Positions 1 through 10,369 are shown, numbered from the stretch's first letter. The stretch is DNA of 64,000 nucleotides from CAVTWD01 sp963738325 (GCA_963738325.1 CAVTWD010000025.1:62001-126000); one strand, 5' to 3'. The notes: a model not told the origin generated them from the sequence alone. Numbers and translations are program-made.

Positions 1-382
1 GCGCGAACCCGAGCGCGGCGGCAACTTCGCTCGCCACCTCGGTCGCCTGCAGCGCTCCGAGCCGGCCACGGTTGCGGAGCACCTGGGCCAGGCTCTTGCC
101 GCTCACGAACTCCATCACGATGAAATAGGTCGAGCCTTGCCGTCCCCAGTCGTAGACACCGACGATGTTCGGATGGTTCAGGTTCGCTGCCGCCTGCGCC
201 TCCCGGCGGAACCGCTCGACGAAGTTGGGATCCGTCGCGTACTCGGGGAAGAGCACCTTGACGGCCACGGGCCGGTCGAGCAGCCGATCGTGGGCGAGGA
301 AGACGTCGGCCATACCACCCCGCCCGATGCGGCTCTGGATCTCATAACGGTCGTTGAGGACGGGGCGGTCCGTGGTGGGCAT
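1..382 (-). CDS. Serine/threonine protein kinase, PknB-like, N-terminal part
   Basis: This is the first 127 codons of a Hanks-type kinase that runs off the left window edge. The visible part shows the glycine-rich loop GRGGMADV, the VAVKVL strand with the ATP-binding lysine, and the conserved HPNIVGVYDWG segment followed by the hinge FIVMEF. The ATG at 380-382 fits the family start (NDRYEIQSRIG follows within 20 residues). It is last in the order fhaA-fhaB-pstP-rodA-pbpA-kinase, where the kinase and PstP set the phosphorylation state of cell-wall synthesis proteins in actinobacteria. The catalytic loop and any PASTA repeats lie outside the window, so PknA versus PknB cannot be decided. The 49-bp gap to pbpA suggests cotranscription. 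Confidence 0.9.
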   Translation of the reverse strand, partial: MPTTDRPVLNDRYEIQSRIGRGGMADVFLAHDRLLDRPVAVKVLFPEYATDPNFVERFRREAQAAANLNHPNIVGVYDWGRQGSTYFIVMEFVSGKSLAQVLRNRGRLGALQATEVASEVAAALGFA

Positions 383-431
383 GTCGTCAGAGCAGGTTAG
401 TGAGGGGTCGTGTTCGGTTCGGGGCACCCGG

Positions 432-1917
432 TCACGGCCCTGGCGTCGCGTCAGGCTTCGAGAGCGCCACGTTCAGCACCTGGCGGGCGATGGGACCAGC
501 GACGGTGCCGCCCACACCTGCGCTGACCTCGGGACTCGCCTTGACCATGACCGCGATGGCGAAGCGGGGTGCCTGCGCCGGCGCGTAGGCGATGATCCAC
601 GCGTGTGACAAAGGTGGGTTCGTGCCGAGCTGGGCCGTGCCGGTCTTGGCCGCCGCCTGCACGCCGTTGGCCAGCTGCATGCAGCAGCGCGCCGTGCCGC
701 TCTGCACGACGGCGATCATCGCCTCGTGCAGGAAGTCGAGGGTGTCCTGGTTCGTGGTGGGCGTGAGCCACGGCTTCGGTTGGTAGCGGGCCACCACGTT
801 GCCGTCTCGGTCACGTACCTCTTGCAGCACGTGCGGGGTCATCATCACGCCGTTGTTGGCCACGGCACCGGCGATCATGGCCATGTTGAGCGGCGTGCCG
901 AGGTCGTCGTTCTGGCCGAATGAGGCCTGGGCCAGCTTCGGGGTGTCGAACCGGAATGCCGACACCGGCGGGAAGTAGCTCTGCGCGGGCCGGGGTAGGT
1001 CGATGGGCGGCGTGCGGTTGAAGCCGTAGCCCTGGGCGGTGTTCACCATCGTCGTGGCCCCCACCTGCACGCCCATCTCGGCGAACGCGGTGTTGCAGCT
1101 GCGTCGGAAGACGTCGAGCAGTACGCCGCCGCAGACCTCGCCGCCGTAATTCTCGATGGGGTTCGTCGTGCCGGGTGGCAGGTACTGCGTGGTGGGGGGG
1201 TAGTAGGTGGCCGGGGTGACCGTGCCGCTGTCGAGCACCGGCGGTCGTCGTGATCACCTTGAAGGTCGAACCCGGCATGTACCGCTCTCGGTAGGCATTG
1301 CCGAGCAGCGGCTTGGCCGGATCGGCCAGCAGTTGCTTGCGGGCCGCGGTGACGGCCTTGAAGTTGTGGCTGGCGAGGGTGTTGGGGTCGTAGCTCGGCC
1401 AGCTCCACATGCCGAGGATGGCGCCCGTGCGCGGGTCGAGCACCACGACCGAGCCCTCCTGGTTGCCGAGGGCATGTTTGGCCGCTTGCTGGATGTCGGT
1501 GCGCAAGGTCAGCGTGACGTCGTCGACGTTCGGCCGGTCGTCGAGGAAGTTGAGCAGGCCCTGGAACTGCTGGCCGGCGGTGTGGCCCGAGAGCTCGGTG
1601 TTGTACTGCTTCTCGACGCCGTCGGTGCCGTACTGGAAGGAGAAGAAGCCGCTCACCAACGAGAAGAGATCACCGGTCGGGTACGCCCGCAGGTACTTGT
1701 ACTTGTCGGCCGAGGGGACGCTCTTCGCGATCACGGTTCCGTCAGAGGTGGCGATCGTGCCCCGGGGCCGGCTGAAGTCGCGCACCACGGCGCGGGTGTT
1801 GTCCGCACGGCTGTTGTAGCTGTCGGCGTTGACCACCTGCACCACCGTCAGCTGTACGAGCAGCGCGCAGAAGCACGCCACCAGCACGAGGGCGAGGCGA
1901 CGCATCCGACGGTTCAC
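432..1917 (-). CDS. pbpA: Penicillin-binding protein PbpA (class B transpeptidase), one frameshift
   Basis: This is a class B penicillin-binding protein that cross-links peptidoglycan. It has a short N-terminal membrane anchor, a PBP dimer-like region, and a transpeptidase domain with the active-site STFK tetrad (in MPGSTFK), an SCN motif (RSCNTAF) and the KTGTAQ box. The reading frame changes once near 1240, directly after the STFK segment, where one extra or two missing bases interrupt an otherwise continuous protein. All three catalytic motifs are intact across the break, so a sequencing indel is more likely than a dead gene. The GTG start at 1917 overlaps the rodA stop (GTGA), which indicates translational coupling. 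The protein would pair with RodA as polymerase and cross-linker of the elongation machinery. Confidence 0.9.
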
Positions 1918-3264
1918 GAACTCACTCCCTGCAGATCGACTTTGAGCCGGCGCTTGAACAACGGCGGTGCCGGGCGCACCGGCGTCTCGCCCAGGCGTTG
2001 CGCGGTCGAGTCCGACATGCGCAGCAGGAGGGCCAGCAACACATAGTTGGCCACGAGCGAAGAGCCGCCATAGCTGACGAAGGGAAGTGTGACACCGGTG
2101 AGGGGCAGGACGCGGGTCACTCCGGCGAGGATGATGAACGCCTGGACACCGATGATCGTGGTGAGGCCCGTCGCCAGCAGCTTGTCGAAGGGTCGCTCGG
2201 CCCGGGCGGCGATGCGGAACCCGGCGCCCATCATCAGGAGGAAGGCCACCAGGATGGCGGCCGCCCCGAAGAGGCCCATCTCCTCGCCGATGGCGGCGAA
2301 GATGAAGTCGTTCTGCACCTCGGGCACGCGGGTCGGGTCACCCCGGCCGAGGCCCGTGCCCATCAGACCCCCCCAGGCAAAGGCGTACACGCCCTGAACG
2401 ATCTGCCCGGCGCCGGGCACCTTGCTGCTCCACGGGTCGAGCCAGATGCTCACACGATCCTGCACGTGGCCGAACAGGCGCCACACGGCGAGAGCACCCC
2501 CGACGAACAACACGCCGCCGATGGCGAGGTAGGCCGCTCGCTCGGTGGCGACCCACAGCATCACGACGAAGAGGGCAAAGAACAACAGCGACGACCCGAG
2601 ATCGCGCTGGCCGATGAGGACGATCATGGAGACGCCCCACGCCACGAGGACCGGTCCGAGGTCGCGGGGCTCGGGGAGCCGCAACGGCCCCACCTTCCAC
2701 GATCCCATGGCGAGGACCTCGCGCTTGTCCACGAGGTAGGCGGCGAAGAACAACGCCAACGCAGATCTTGGCGAACTCCCCTGGCTGGAAGCTGACCGGT
2801 CCGACCTTCACCCACAGCCGCGAGCCGTTGACGAGCCGGCCGATGCCGGGCAGGAACGGGAGCATGAGCAGGAGCAGACCGCCGAGGGCGAGCGTCCACT
2901 TGTAACGGGCGAGATCGTCGACCCGCCGAACGACGAACAGCGTGCCGACGAAGGCGGCGACGCCGATCATGGTCCACGTCGCTTGATACGAGGCGAGACG
3001 CTCGTCGACGCGGGCGATGACGACGTAGCCGAGACCGTTCAGCAACAGGGCGAGCGGCAGCAGCACCTCGTCGGCGCCCCGGGCCAGCACGCGCGTCGCC
3101 AGATGGGCGACGAGCAGGAGCACGACGACGAACACGAGGAACGGGATGATGTTCGGCGGCAGGTCGGCGGTGCGACCGAACGACGTCAGGACGTAGGCGC
3201 CGACCGTGATGACGGCGGCGAAGACCACCAGCCCGAGCTCGGTGTTGCGGCGCCAGCGTCCCAT
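1914..3264 (-). CDS. rodA: RodA/FtsW family peptidoglycan glycosyltransferase, one frameshift
   Basis: This is a SEDS-family membrane glycosyltransferase that polymerises lipid II. Multiple membrane spans are visible from residue 10 onward, and the family motifs NGSRLWVKVGP and FQPGEFAKI are followed by LALFFAAYLVDKR in a second frame. The C-terminal half carries the SEDS signature segments around GVQAFIILAGV and PLTGVTLPFVSYGGSS. A single extra base near 2767 splits the gene immediately after FAKI. As rodA is normally indispensable and both halves are well conserved, this looks like a base-call error. The start at 3264 lies one base beyond the pstP stop, and the stop overlaps the pbpA start. 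Confidence 0.9.
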
Positions 3265-3265
3265 C

Positions 3266-4615
3266 TCAGGTCGTGGGGGGCGCGGGCCGCGCGGGTGGCG
3301 CCGGCGGGCGGGTGGTCGGGGGAAGGGTGCGCGCCACCGTCGTGGGCGCGACCGTGGTCGTCGTAGTCGTCGTCGTGGTCGTCGTGGGCGGCGGCACGAT
3401 GGCGGTGCGGTCGCTCGCCAGGTTGCTGACGTAGCGGTCCGCCGCGGCCCGGGAGCCGAAGGTGGCGTTCTGATCGACGCGCTGCAACCCGAGCTCGGTG
3501 AGGTCGGCGCGCGTGAGCGGGTAGGTGCTGGCGACGGTGGGGTCGACCCACAGCACGCCACCGGGGCGACCGTGGTAGACCGCGACCTGCTCGCCGGCGA
3601 AGCCCACGTAGTAGGAGGCCTTCCCGTAGTACTGGATGGCGGCGAACGCGGCGCCGACCACGAGCACGGCGGCGCCGATGATGAGCGCGCCCGTGAGCTT
3701 CGACCGTCGTCGCGTGCGGCGCGGGGCCACTGTCGGAGTGCCGGTCACCGTGTCGGACGCCTGGGGGCTCGTGGGCGGGGGCACGGGTGAGGGGTCGAGG
3801 GATGCCGCGTCCTCGTCCAGCCAGCCGCCCACGTCTTGTTGCTCGCCCGTGGGCGGGGGCTGCCCGGCCAGGGCCGCGTCCTCCGGGGCGGCGGGGTCGA
3901 GGACGTCGATCACGACGACGCTCACGTTGTCGTGGCCACCCGCGTCGTTCGCCACGCGGGTGAGCTCTTCGGCGGCATCTTGAGGGTCGGCGGCCACGGT
4001 GAGCACCTGCTCGATCTCCGGGTCGTCCAACTCGTCGACGAGGCCGTCGCTGCAGAGCAGGTAGCGGTCGGCGGCCCGGCCCGCTTCCTCGACGGTGTCG
4101 ACCTCGATCTCCTCGTCGATGCCGAGAGCCCGGGTGACGATGTTCCGTTGAGGATGGAGCCGGGCCTCCGCCGAGGTGATCTCGCCCGCCTCGACGAGCT
4201 CCTGGACGTAGGAGTGGTCGGTGGTGAGCCGCTCGAGCTGGCCGTCGCGGAGCCGGTAGACGCGGGAGTCGCCGACGTTGAAGACGAGGATCCGCTCGTC
4301 GTCGTCACTACCCAGGATGGCGATGCCGCAGAGGGTCGTGCCCATGCCTCGCAGCTCGAGGTCATCGAGCGACTGGCGGACCATGGTGCGGTTCGCCTCC
4401 TGCACTGCCGTGATCAAGGCTTCCCGAGTGGGCGGATGCTCGTCGCCGAAGGCGCGGGCGAGGGTGTCGACCGCGATGCGGCTGGCCACCTCGCCCGCCG
4501 CGTGGCCGCCCATGCCGTCGGCAACGGCGAACACCGGACGCCTGGCGAGGATGTTGTCCTCATTGGCGTCACGCACGCGGCCGGTGTCGGTGAGCGAGCC
4601 CCAGCGGAGCTTCAC
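3266..4615 (-). CDS. pstP: PP2C-type serine/threonine phosphatase PstP
   Basis: This membrane-anchored phosphatase opposes the Ser/Thr kinases of the same operon. The PPM catalytic domain (residues 1-240) has the metal-binding ADGMGGH motif at 32-38, the NVGDSR motif near 113-118, SDG near 189-191 and GHDN at 227-230. A proline-rich linker leads to one transmembrane helix at about 308-329. The external domain ends in a threonine- and proline-rich tail of about 40 residues that probably crosses the cell wall. This matches the architecture of actinobacterial PstP. The ATG at 4615 overlaps the end of fhaB by four bases. Confidence 0.93.
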   Translation of the reverse strand: MKLRWGSLTDTGRVRDANEDNILARRPVFAVADGMGGHAAGEVASRIAVDTLARAFGDEHPPTREALITAVQEANRTMVRQSLDDLELRGMGTTLCGIAILGSDDDERILVFNVGDSRVYRLRDGQLERLTTDHSYVQELVEAGEITSAEARLHPQRNIVTRALGIDEEIEVDTVEEAGRAADRYLLCSDGLVDELDDPEIEQVLTVAADPQDAAEELTRVANDAGGHDNVSVVVIDVLDPAAPEDAALAGQPPPTGEQQDVGGWLDEDAASLDPSPVPPPTSPQASDTVTGTPTVAPRRTRRRSKLTGALIIGAAVLVVGAAFAAIQYYGKASYYVGFAGEQVAVYHGRPGGVLWVDPTVASTYPLTRADLTELGLQRVDQNATFGSRAAADRYVSNLASDRTAIVPPPTTTTTTTTTTTVAPTTVARTLPPTTRPPAPPARPAPPTT

Positions 4616-5145
4616 TCGACCTCCAACACGGTCGCTCCCACCTGCACCAGGTCGCCTGGTCGCACCGCGGTGGGAGCGGTGATCCGTTCCCCGTTGACGA
4701 AGGTGCCGTTGGTCGAGCCGAGGTCCTCCACCATGGTGAATCCATCGGCCTGGTACAGGCGAGCATGAAGACTCGAGGCGTAATGGTCGGAGAGCAAGGC
4801 CACCTGGCAGCCCGCGGCGCGCCCGACGGTGATCTCTGGTCCGAGCTCGTAGGTCGTGCCCTGCTGCTCGGGCGGTTGCGTCACGACGAGGCGGCCGGCG
4901 GCCACGGAAGGCTCCTTGCGGCGGCGGCGCTTCTCCGGCTTGGCCAACGTGAGCGACGCCGGTGCGGGCACGGCCGGGGCCGCCGCCCCGGCGGCGCGCA
5001 CCTCCGCGACGGGGTCACGGGCGGGCTCTCGCTCCCGCTTGGGGGCTTTGATCTCGCTCCATACTGCCCACACGACGCGCGCGAAGAAGAGGTAGAGCAG
5101 GCCGAGCAGGAGGTAGTTCAGCAGTGTGAGCAGGTTCTCGGGCAC
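4612..5145 (-). CDS. fhaB: FHA-domain protein FhaB (FipA-like)
   Basis: This is a 177-residue protein with one N-terminal transmembrane segment (about 6-28), a charged linker, and a C-terminal FHA domain (about 97-177). The FHA domain has the GR, SSLHARL and GSTNGTFVNG motifs that read phosphothreonine. In actinobacteria this protein links kinase signalling to the division and elongation machinery and commonly sits between fhaA and pstP, as here. It begins 15 bases after fhaA and overlaps pstP. Confidence 0.92.
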   Translation of the reverse strand: MPENLLTLLNYLLLGLLYLFFARVVWAVWSEIKAPKREREPARDPVAEVRAAGAAAPAVPAPASLTLAKPEKRRRRKEPSVAAGRLVVTQPPEQQGTTYELGPEITVGRAAGCQVALLSDHYASSLHARLYQADGFTMVEDLGSTNGTFVNGERITAPTAVRPGDLVQVGATVLEVE

Positions 5146-5160
5146 GCCCGCCGGGCTCCC

Positions 5161-5811
5161 TCAGGAGGCCTCGTACCGCAGCGCCGTCGCCCCCACCGTG
5201 ATCACGTCGCCGTCGCGAAGGACCTGCTCGCTCACGGGAGCGCCGTTGACGCGCGTCCCGTTTGTCGAGCGCAGGTCGGTGACGACGAAGCTCGTGCCGG
5301 CCGGGCGCAGCTCGGCGTGGCGGCGACTGACGTTCGGGTCGGCGAGGTTGATGTCGCACTCGGGCAGCCGCCCGATGGTGACGGTGCGGTCGCCCAAGGG
5401 CACCCGCGTGCCGCTCGGCAGCACGATGGCGCCGCCGCCGGTGCCCGCCTGCATGCGCGAGGTCAGCTCGAAGCGGCCGCCCTTGAGCTCGGGGTCGGCG
5501 CCCAGCTCGATGCTCACCGGGCCGAGGAAGCCGTAGCCCTCGTCGTTGGCGTGCTCCCGGGCGGTGTCGATGAGCTCGTTGACGAGTGGATCGGCGATCT
5601 CGCTGAGCGGTTCGTAGTCGGCCTCGCTCAGGTGGAACATGAAGTGGTTGGGCACGACCGTACGGCCGCGGACGTCGACCGTGCGGTTGTCGTCCATCTC
5701 GCGGACCAGGCGACGGCCGAGCTCGATGGGGCGGACCTTGCCGCGAGAAGCACGGGCGAACACGGCCTCAACCGTACGCTCGATACGCCGCTCGAAGGAC
5801 TGCAGGCCCAT
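5161..5811 (-). CDS. fhaA: FHA-domain protein FhaA with N-terminal DUF3662 domain
   Basis: This is a 216-residue cytosolic phosphothreonine reader. Residues 1-115 form the DUF3662/FhaA N-terminal domain (starting MGLQSFERRIERTVE), and residues 140-215 form the FHA domain with GRLPECDI, VSRRHAEL and RSTNGTRVNG. The start was set at the internal ATG at 5811, because homologues begin at this residue and the upstream codons overlap the tRNA-Leu gene. The usual long proline- or glutamine-rich linker of mycobacterial FhaA is nearly absent, which makes this a short version. It is the first gene of the cell-wall signalling operon and is divergent from tRNA-Leu. Confidence 0.92.
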   Translation of the reverse strand: MGLQSFERRIERTVEAVFARASRGKVRPIELGRRLVREMDDNRTVDVRGRTVVPNHFMFHLSEADYEPLSEIADPLVNELIDTAREHANDEGYGFLGPVSIELGADPELKGGRFELTSRMQAGTGGGAIVLPSGTRVPLGDRTVTIGRLPECDINLADPNVSRRHAELRPAGTSFVVTDLRSTNGTRVNGAPVSEQVLRDGDVITVGATALRYEAS

Positions 5812-5878
5812 GTGACGAAGGGTACCGGGGCCGCATTCGGGAGCCCGGACGCCTTTGCTAGCCTCTCCGCGCTCACTC

Positions 5879-5962
<84 letters not shown>

Positions 5963-6012
5963 CCGAGAAGGCCCAGCTCAGCAGGGGTTTCTTCGCGTCT
6001 GAGAGGCCTCGA

Positions 6013-6031
6013 CTTCTACCGGACTTCTACC
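6013..6031 (+). repeat. Paired CTTCTACC repeats at left end of the element
   Basis: Two copies of CTTCTACC start at 6013 and 6024, 11 bp apart, about 50 bp inside attL. The same octamer recurs near attR. The placement suggests integrase arm-binding sites, which is an inference. Confidence 0.6.
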
Positions 6032-6047
6032 CTTGAGCGCACACGGT

Positions 6048-6092
6048 GACCTCGGGTCGTGACCTCGGGTCGTGGTCGTTACCTCGGGTCGT
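6048..6092 (+). repeat. Three 13-bp direct repeats (GACCTCGGGTCGT)
   Basis: GACCTCGGGTCGT occurs at 6048-6060 and immediately again at 6061-6073. A third copy differing in its first base occurs at 6080-6092. The array sits between the left att site and the AIPR reading frame. It could be a regulator-binding array, a transfer-origin component or an arm-site cluster; the sequence does not say which. Confidence 0.75.
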
Positions 6093-7964
6093 GGCGCTCC
6101 GGTGAACGGGTGGGCGCGGTCTACGAGCGCGCTGCTAGCCCGGGTGGCTGAGGCTCCGCGTCATGCCGGCTGGCTGATAGACACCAAACATGGCACGAGC
6201 GGGCAAGTTGGCGTCCAAGGAAGTGGGCGTCGAGAGCGAGTGCTTGCGGCTCCTGGGGAGCACGACGACCTTTCACCTTTCAATGAGCACGCGTTCGCGC
6301 TACTCGGACTTGAGAGCCGCTTCGGCCTCGCGGATGTCGTTTCGCTCGCTCCCACAGTGCTGACGGACGGTGGTGCGGACAAGAAGTGTGATCTGCTGTA
6401 TGTCGGTCGGGATCATCGAACGGCAGTCATCTGTCAGGCTCACTGGGCTACCAAGCCAAAGGCGAACCCGCCGGCCAATAAGGCGGCGGACCTCCAGACC
6501 GCGGCCTCGTGGGTCTTGGCCCCACCGATCGTCACTTCTCGGGCCCGAACTCACGGCGGCTCGCGAGGAACTGGTGGACGCGATCTCCAATGGGGACATT
6601 GACGACATCGAGCTGTGGTACTGCCACAACCTCAAGACATCGACGGATGCCGTCATCGAGCTAAACCAGGCGGCGCAAGCCGTCAAAAGCATCGTCACTC
6701 AAGCATTTGGTGATTTGGACATCAACGTTCGAGGGGTCGAGGTCAATCCAGAGGTTGTCGACGAGTGGTTGCGTCGCAACGAGAGTCGGGTGATCATCCA
6801 CGATCGAATTCTTGTGCCCTGCTCGCAATGGCTTAGCGAGGAAGGTGACGGCTGGAAGGGTGTATACACCTCTGTCAGCGGAGCATGGCTGCGAGGTCTT
6901 TACACGAAGTACAGCGGCGACAAGCTGTTCGCCGGAAACGTTCCGGCGACATGAAGCCGCGCCGCTCTAAGAATGATATCAACAACGGAATTCAGACCAC
7001 CGCGAAGACAGCGCCGAAGAGATTCTGGGCGTACAACAACGGCGTGACGGCGCTCGTCGAAAAGATCGAGGTCCGCAAGAACGGTCTCTATGTCCGCGGG
7101 ATCACGATCGTCAACGGAGCGCAGACCACCGGTTCTCTAGGAAGGGTCGAGGGGACGGGCGTATCCAGTCTCGACGACTGCCGGATTCTGATGCGGTTCG
7201 TAGAAGCATCCGACCTGGCAGTTGTTCGCGACATCAGCACGTTCAACAACACACAAAACGAGATTCTCCCTTCCGACTTTCGGAGCGCAGATCCAGTTCA
7301 GGAACGTCTCGTCAACGAGTTCAAAGCCAGCAAGTCGGCAATCTACTGGGGGCCAAGGCGTGGCGGCGCGGAACAGGGAGCTCGCAAGCCGAAGGGCCTA
7401 CTCGACGCGGATTTGGTTGCTCAGTCGCTTGCCGCATTCCACGGTGAGCCAGACACCGCATATCACGAGAAGAAGAGGATCTGGCTCGACAACCTGACGT
7501 ATGGACGGATATTTTCTGACAAGACCACTTCACAGCATGTCGTGTTCTGTGTTGGTTTGACACGCTCTATCCGCGGATACAAACTCGATTTGCGGTCTAA
7601 CGACAGTAGGACCGCGATGCAGAACAAGGTCTTTGAATATCTAGCCCATCGCGGTTCCGACTTCCTGTTCGTCGCTGCCGTTGGTAAGGCAATCGAGGAG
7701 ATCGTTGGTTCTGCGATCACGGATCGGTGGGCTTTGAACTTTGGGCAGGACGTCAGCGTCGAGGTCGCGGCTGAGTACTGGGATCCAGTCATTCGGTCGT
7801 TGTCCAGCTTCGCCGATCTGCTTCAGCCCGCTGCTCGATCCGGCGACCTTCGGGATCGTGACAAAGTCGATCGGGCCACGGATGACTTCCATAGTCGGGT
7901 GGCCGCCAGTCGGGACGGGATCGCTGCTCTCGACAAGTTCGCTGCACTGGTGATTCGGTCGTGA
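6072..7964 (+). CDS. AIPR family abortive phage infection protein, two frameshifts
   Basis: The protein is recognisable as the AIPR (abortive infection phage resistance) family. The N-terminal part has the nuclease-like segment TDGGADKKCDLLYV then VICQAHW and NKAADLQTAASWVL. The C-terminal part has NDINNGIQT, FWAYNNGVTALV and the signature VNGAQTTGSL. Frame changes occur near 6535 and near 6945, and the protein reads continuously if both are repaired. The start is uncertain: 6072 is the first start codon of the frame, but it lies inside the 13-bp repeats. The family usually shows a QxK at the nuclease site where this protein has QAH, so the catalytic lysine may be missing or mis-sequenced. 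Base composition is lower in GC than the neighbours, which fits acquired cargo. The likely role is phage defence. Confidence 0.8.
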
Positions 7965-7966
7965 CT

Positions 7967-9305
7967 TCAGAGCATTAGCCCGGCGACGACTGTCGCGGCT
8001 TCGTCGTGGAGGGTCGGGCTGACGTGGCTGTAGATGCCCAGGGTGATGGCGATCGTCGAGTGGCCGAGGCGCTCCTGCACGACTCTCGGGTGGATGCCTT
8101 GCTCGAGGGCGAGCGTGGCCCAGGTGTGGCGGAGGCCGTGGAGGGTCAGCCTCGGTAGGCCGTGCTGGCTGACGCGGCGGAGGAAGCGGGCGCTGACGGC
8201 GTCGGGGCGGAGGCGGCTGCCGTCGGGTTCGTGGAAGACGAGGCCTTCGTCGGAGAAGTCGGGGCCGACCAGCAGCCGTTCCTCGAGCATGCGCCTTGCG
8301 GTGATCGCGCAGGACGGCGACGGTGGCGTCGTCGAGGGCGATCGAGCGGCGACCTTGTGAGGTCTTCGGCTCGCCGATCGCGATCTGGCTGCGGATCTGG
8401 GTGATCGTCTGGACGACGCGCAGCCGGCCCTTGTCGAGGTCGACGTCCTTCCAGCGCAGCGCCGATCGCTTCGCCGCGGCGCATGCCGGTGGTGGCCAGC
8501 AGCACCCACATCGCGTGCAGACGGTCGCCGGCCTCGCGTGACTTGGCGAGGAAGGTGCGCAGCGTTGACTGCGTCCCAGGCTTGGACGCCGTCGGACTTC
8601 TGGCCGCCGCGTGGCGGGTCGGCGGCGTCGGCCGGGTTGCGGGCGAGGCGACCCCAGCGGACGGCGTCCTTGAACGCTCGGTGCAGGATCGTGTGGACGT
8701 AGTTGACCGTGCGCCGGTCGAGCCCGTCGGGCAGGTCGTCGATCGCGCGACGTTCCGACTGGCGGCGCAGCAGCGAGGCGAGCGTGTCCTTGGTGATGTG
8801 CGCGGCCTCGTCGAACTCGGCGCGCAGCTGCTCGGCGGTGTCGACCAGCGTGAGCCCGTCGCCGCGCAGTTCGAGCGCGCGCTCGACGACGGCTGGCGAG
8901 TAGCCGCGCCCGGTTCGCGACGGTGATCGCCGGCCGGAGGCGAGCAGCAGCGCTGTAGAGGCCGTTGAGCGTGACGGCGTCGACCTTGGCCAGCTTGGTC
9001 GTGCCGATGTGGGCGATCACGTGGTTGCGCATGTTGCGCGAGTACGAGTCGAACGTCGACGGGCGCACCGTGTGCTCGATCGCCGTCAGCCACTCGGTGA
9101 GGTAGTCGCCGAGCGTCTGCTGCGACGGCTCGACGTACTCGCCCCGGTCGAACTTCGACAGCAGGTCGACCCGGGCCTTCTCGGCCTCGCGCTTGGTGCG
9201 GAACCCCGAGTGCCACTTCTGGCGACGCTGGCCGGTGAGCGGGTCGGGGTCGAGCTCGATCTTGACGTAGTACCGATCGCCCTTCTTCACCACCGACCCA
9301 CGCAT
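7967..9305 (-). CDS. int: Tyrosine recombinase / phage-type integrase, several frameshifts
   Basis: The protein of about 445 residues has an N-terminal arm-binding domain (MRGSVVKKGDRYYVKIEL), a SAM-like core-binding domain (TLGDYLTEWL to MRNHVIAHIG), and a catalytic domain. The catalytic domain shows the ATTGMRRGEA box with the first arginine, the HGLRHTWATLAL box, RLGHSTIAITLGIYSH, and the tyrosine in IYSH. The frame changes at least four times (near 8915, 8600, 8465 and 8290), yet every catalytic residue is present. GAGGAGG lies about 7 bp upstream of the ATG at 9305. It starts 3 bp after the XRE regulator stop, so the two genes are cotranscribed. It would integrate and excise the element at tRNA-Leu. 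Confidence 0.88.
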
Positions 9306-9307
9306 CG

Positions 9308-10061
9308 CTATCCCTCCTCGGGCTCCGGGAGCTGCTCGCGCAGCTCCTCGAGACTCATCGCTTCCAATCGGGCGATCTCCTCGTCGATCCGCGTCGGCTC
9401 GCCCGGCTCGGTGCGACATCGACTCGAGGTAGCCGCGCGGGCCGAGCGCCTCGACCTTGGTGGCGAACTCCTTCAAGAACGCGGCGACCTCGTCGAGCCG
9501 GTCGCCGTACTCGCGCTCGACCTCCTGCAGCCGCTTGCGTCGCCACGTGCGGAAGCTCTCGTGCCAGTTCCGCGCGCCCTCCTCCGGCCCGCCGAACACC
9601 GCGGCGAGGACCGGGTCGGTCTGCTCCGGGTTGTTGATCCGGATCTCGGCGAGGCGCTCGTCGAGCGGGTCGAGCTGGTGCTCGCTGCCGAGCAGTGCGG
9701 CGTACAGCTCGGCCACGGGCCGCTCGGTGTCGGCGAGCACGCGCGAGGCCGGTGCCGGGCGGCGGCACGAAGAAGTAGGCGATCGGCACGTCGAACACCA
9801 CCGAGAACAGGTACAGCTCGTGGGCGTCGAAGCGTCGCCGGCGTTCGCCGTCGAAGCCGCGCTCCATCGCCGAGATCGAAGCCTGCGGCAACTGGTGGCC
9901 GGTCAGCTGGCTCAGCCGCTCGGCGACCGACTGTTGCGTCCACCCTCGCCGCTCGCGAATCGCCTTGAGTTGAACGACACCACAGCGTTGACGTCGAGCG
10001 CGTCGGGCGACCGCGGCCTCGGGGCCGGCTCCGGCGGCTGCTTCTTGCGTGCTCGGACCAT
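9308..10061 (-). CDS. XRE-family helix-turn-helix regulator, frameshifted
   Basis: Assembled over its frames, the protein begins MVRARKKQPPEPA. It then has an XRE-type helix-turn-helix (LKAIRERRGWTQQSVAERLSQ, QASISAMERG), a Cro/C1-like segment (HELYLFSVVFDVPIAYFFVPP), and a helical C-terminal half that includes YAALLGSEHQLDPLDERLAEI. At least three frame changes are needed. GGAG precedes the ATG at 10061. The stop lies 3 bp before the integrase start, so it probably acts as the repressor or activator of integrase expression. The partner excisionase-like gene is divergent. Confidence 0.7.
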
Positions 10062-10152
10062 CGTCGCTCCATCGCTACGTGTTGTGCTTGACAACGCTAG
10101 CACATGGCGCGATAATCGCTCGCTGTTGTACGACATGCGGAGGTGTTGACCG

Positions 10153-10369
10153 ATGCTGGATGAGCTTCCACCGTTCATGACCGTCGAGCAGGCGGCCGCC
10201 GTACTCCAACTCGGGCGCTCGAAGACCTACGAGCTGACCGTCGAGTGGGAATGCACCTCCGGCGCGAGCGGGCTCCCGTTCGTCCGATTCGGCTCGCAGA
10301 AGCGCGTGCCCGCGCGCCGCGCTCGTCCGGCTGATCGAGTCGACGCTCGACCACCCGCCCGCCGCCTGA
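10153..10369 (+). CDS. Excisionase-like small helix-turn-helix protein, one frameshift
   Basis: This is a 72-residue protein beginning MLDELPPFMTVEQAAAVLQL. The MTVEQAAAVL...SKTYEL segment is the MerR/BldC-type winged helix of excisionases (HTH_17), followed by the wing GLPFVRFGSQKRVP. A frame change near 10310 leads into AALVRLIESTL and a stop at 10367-10369, which gives the normal family length. It is divergent from the XRE-integrase pair. Its likely role is directing excision or transcription of the element. Confidence 0.7.

Noticed and set aside
3356..3400. Short GTC/GTG-type tandem repeat
   Set aside because: It encodes the threonine tail of PstP and needs no separate explanation.
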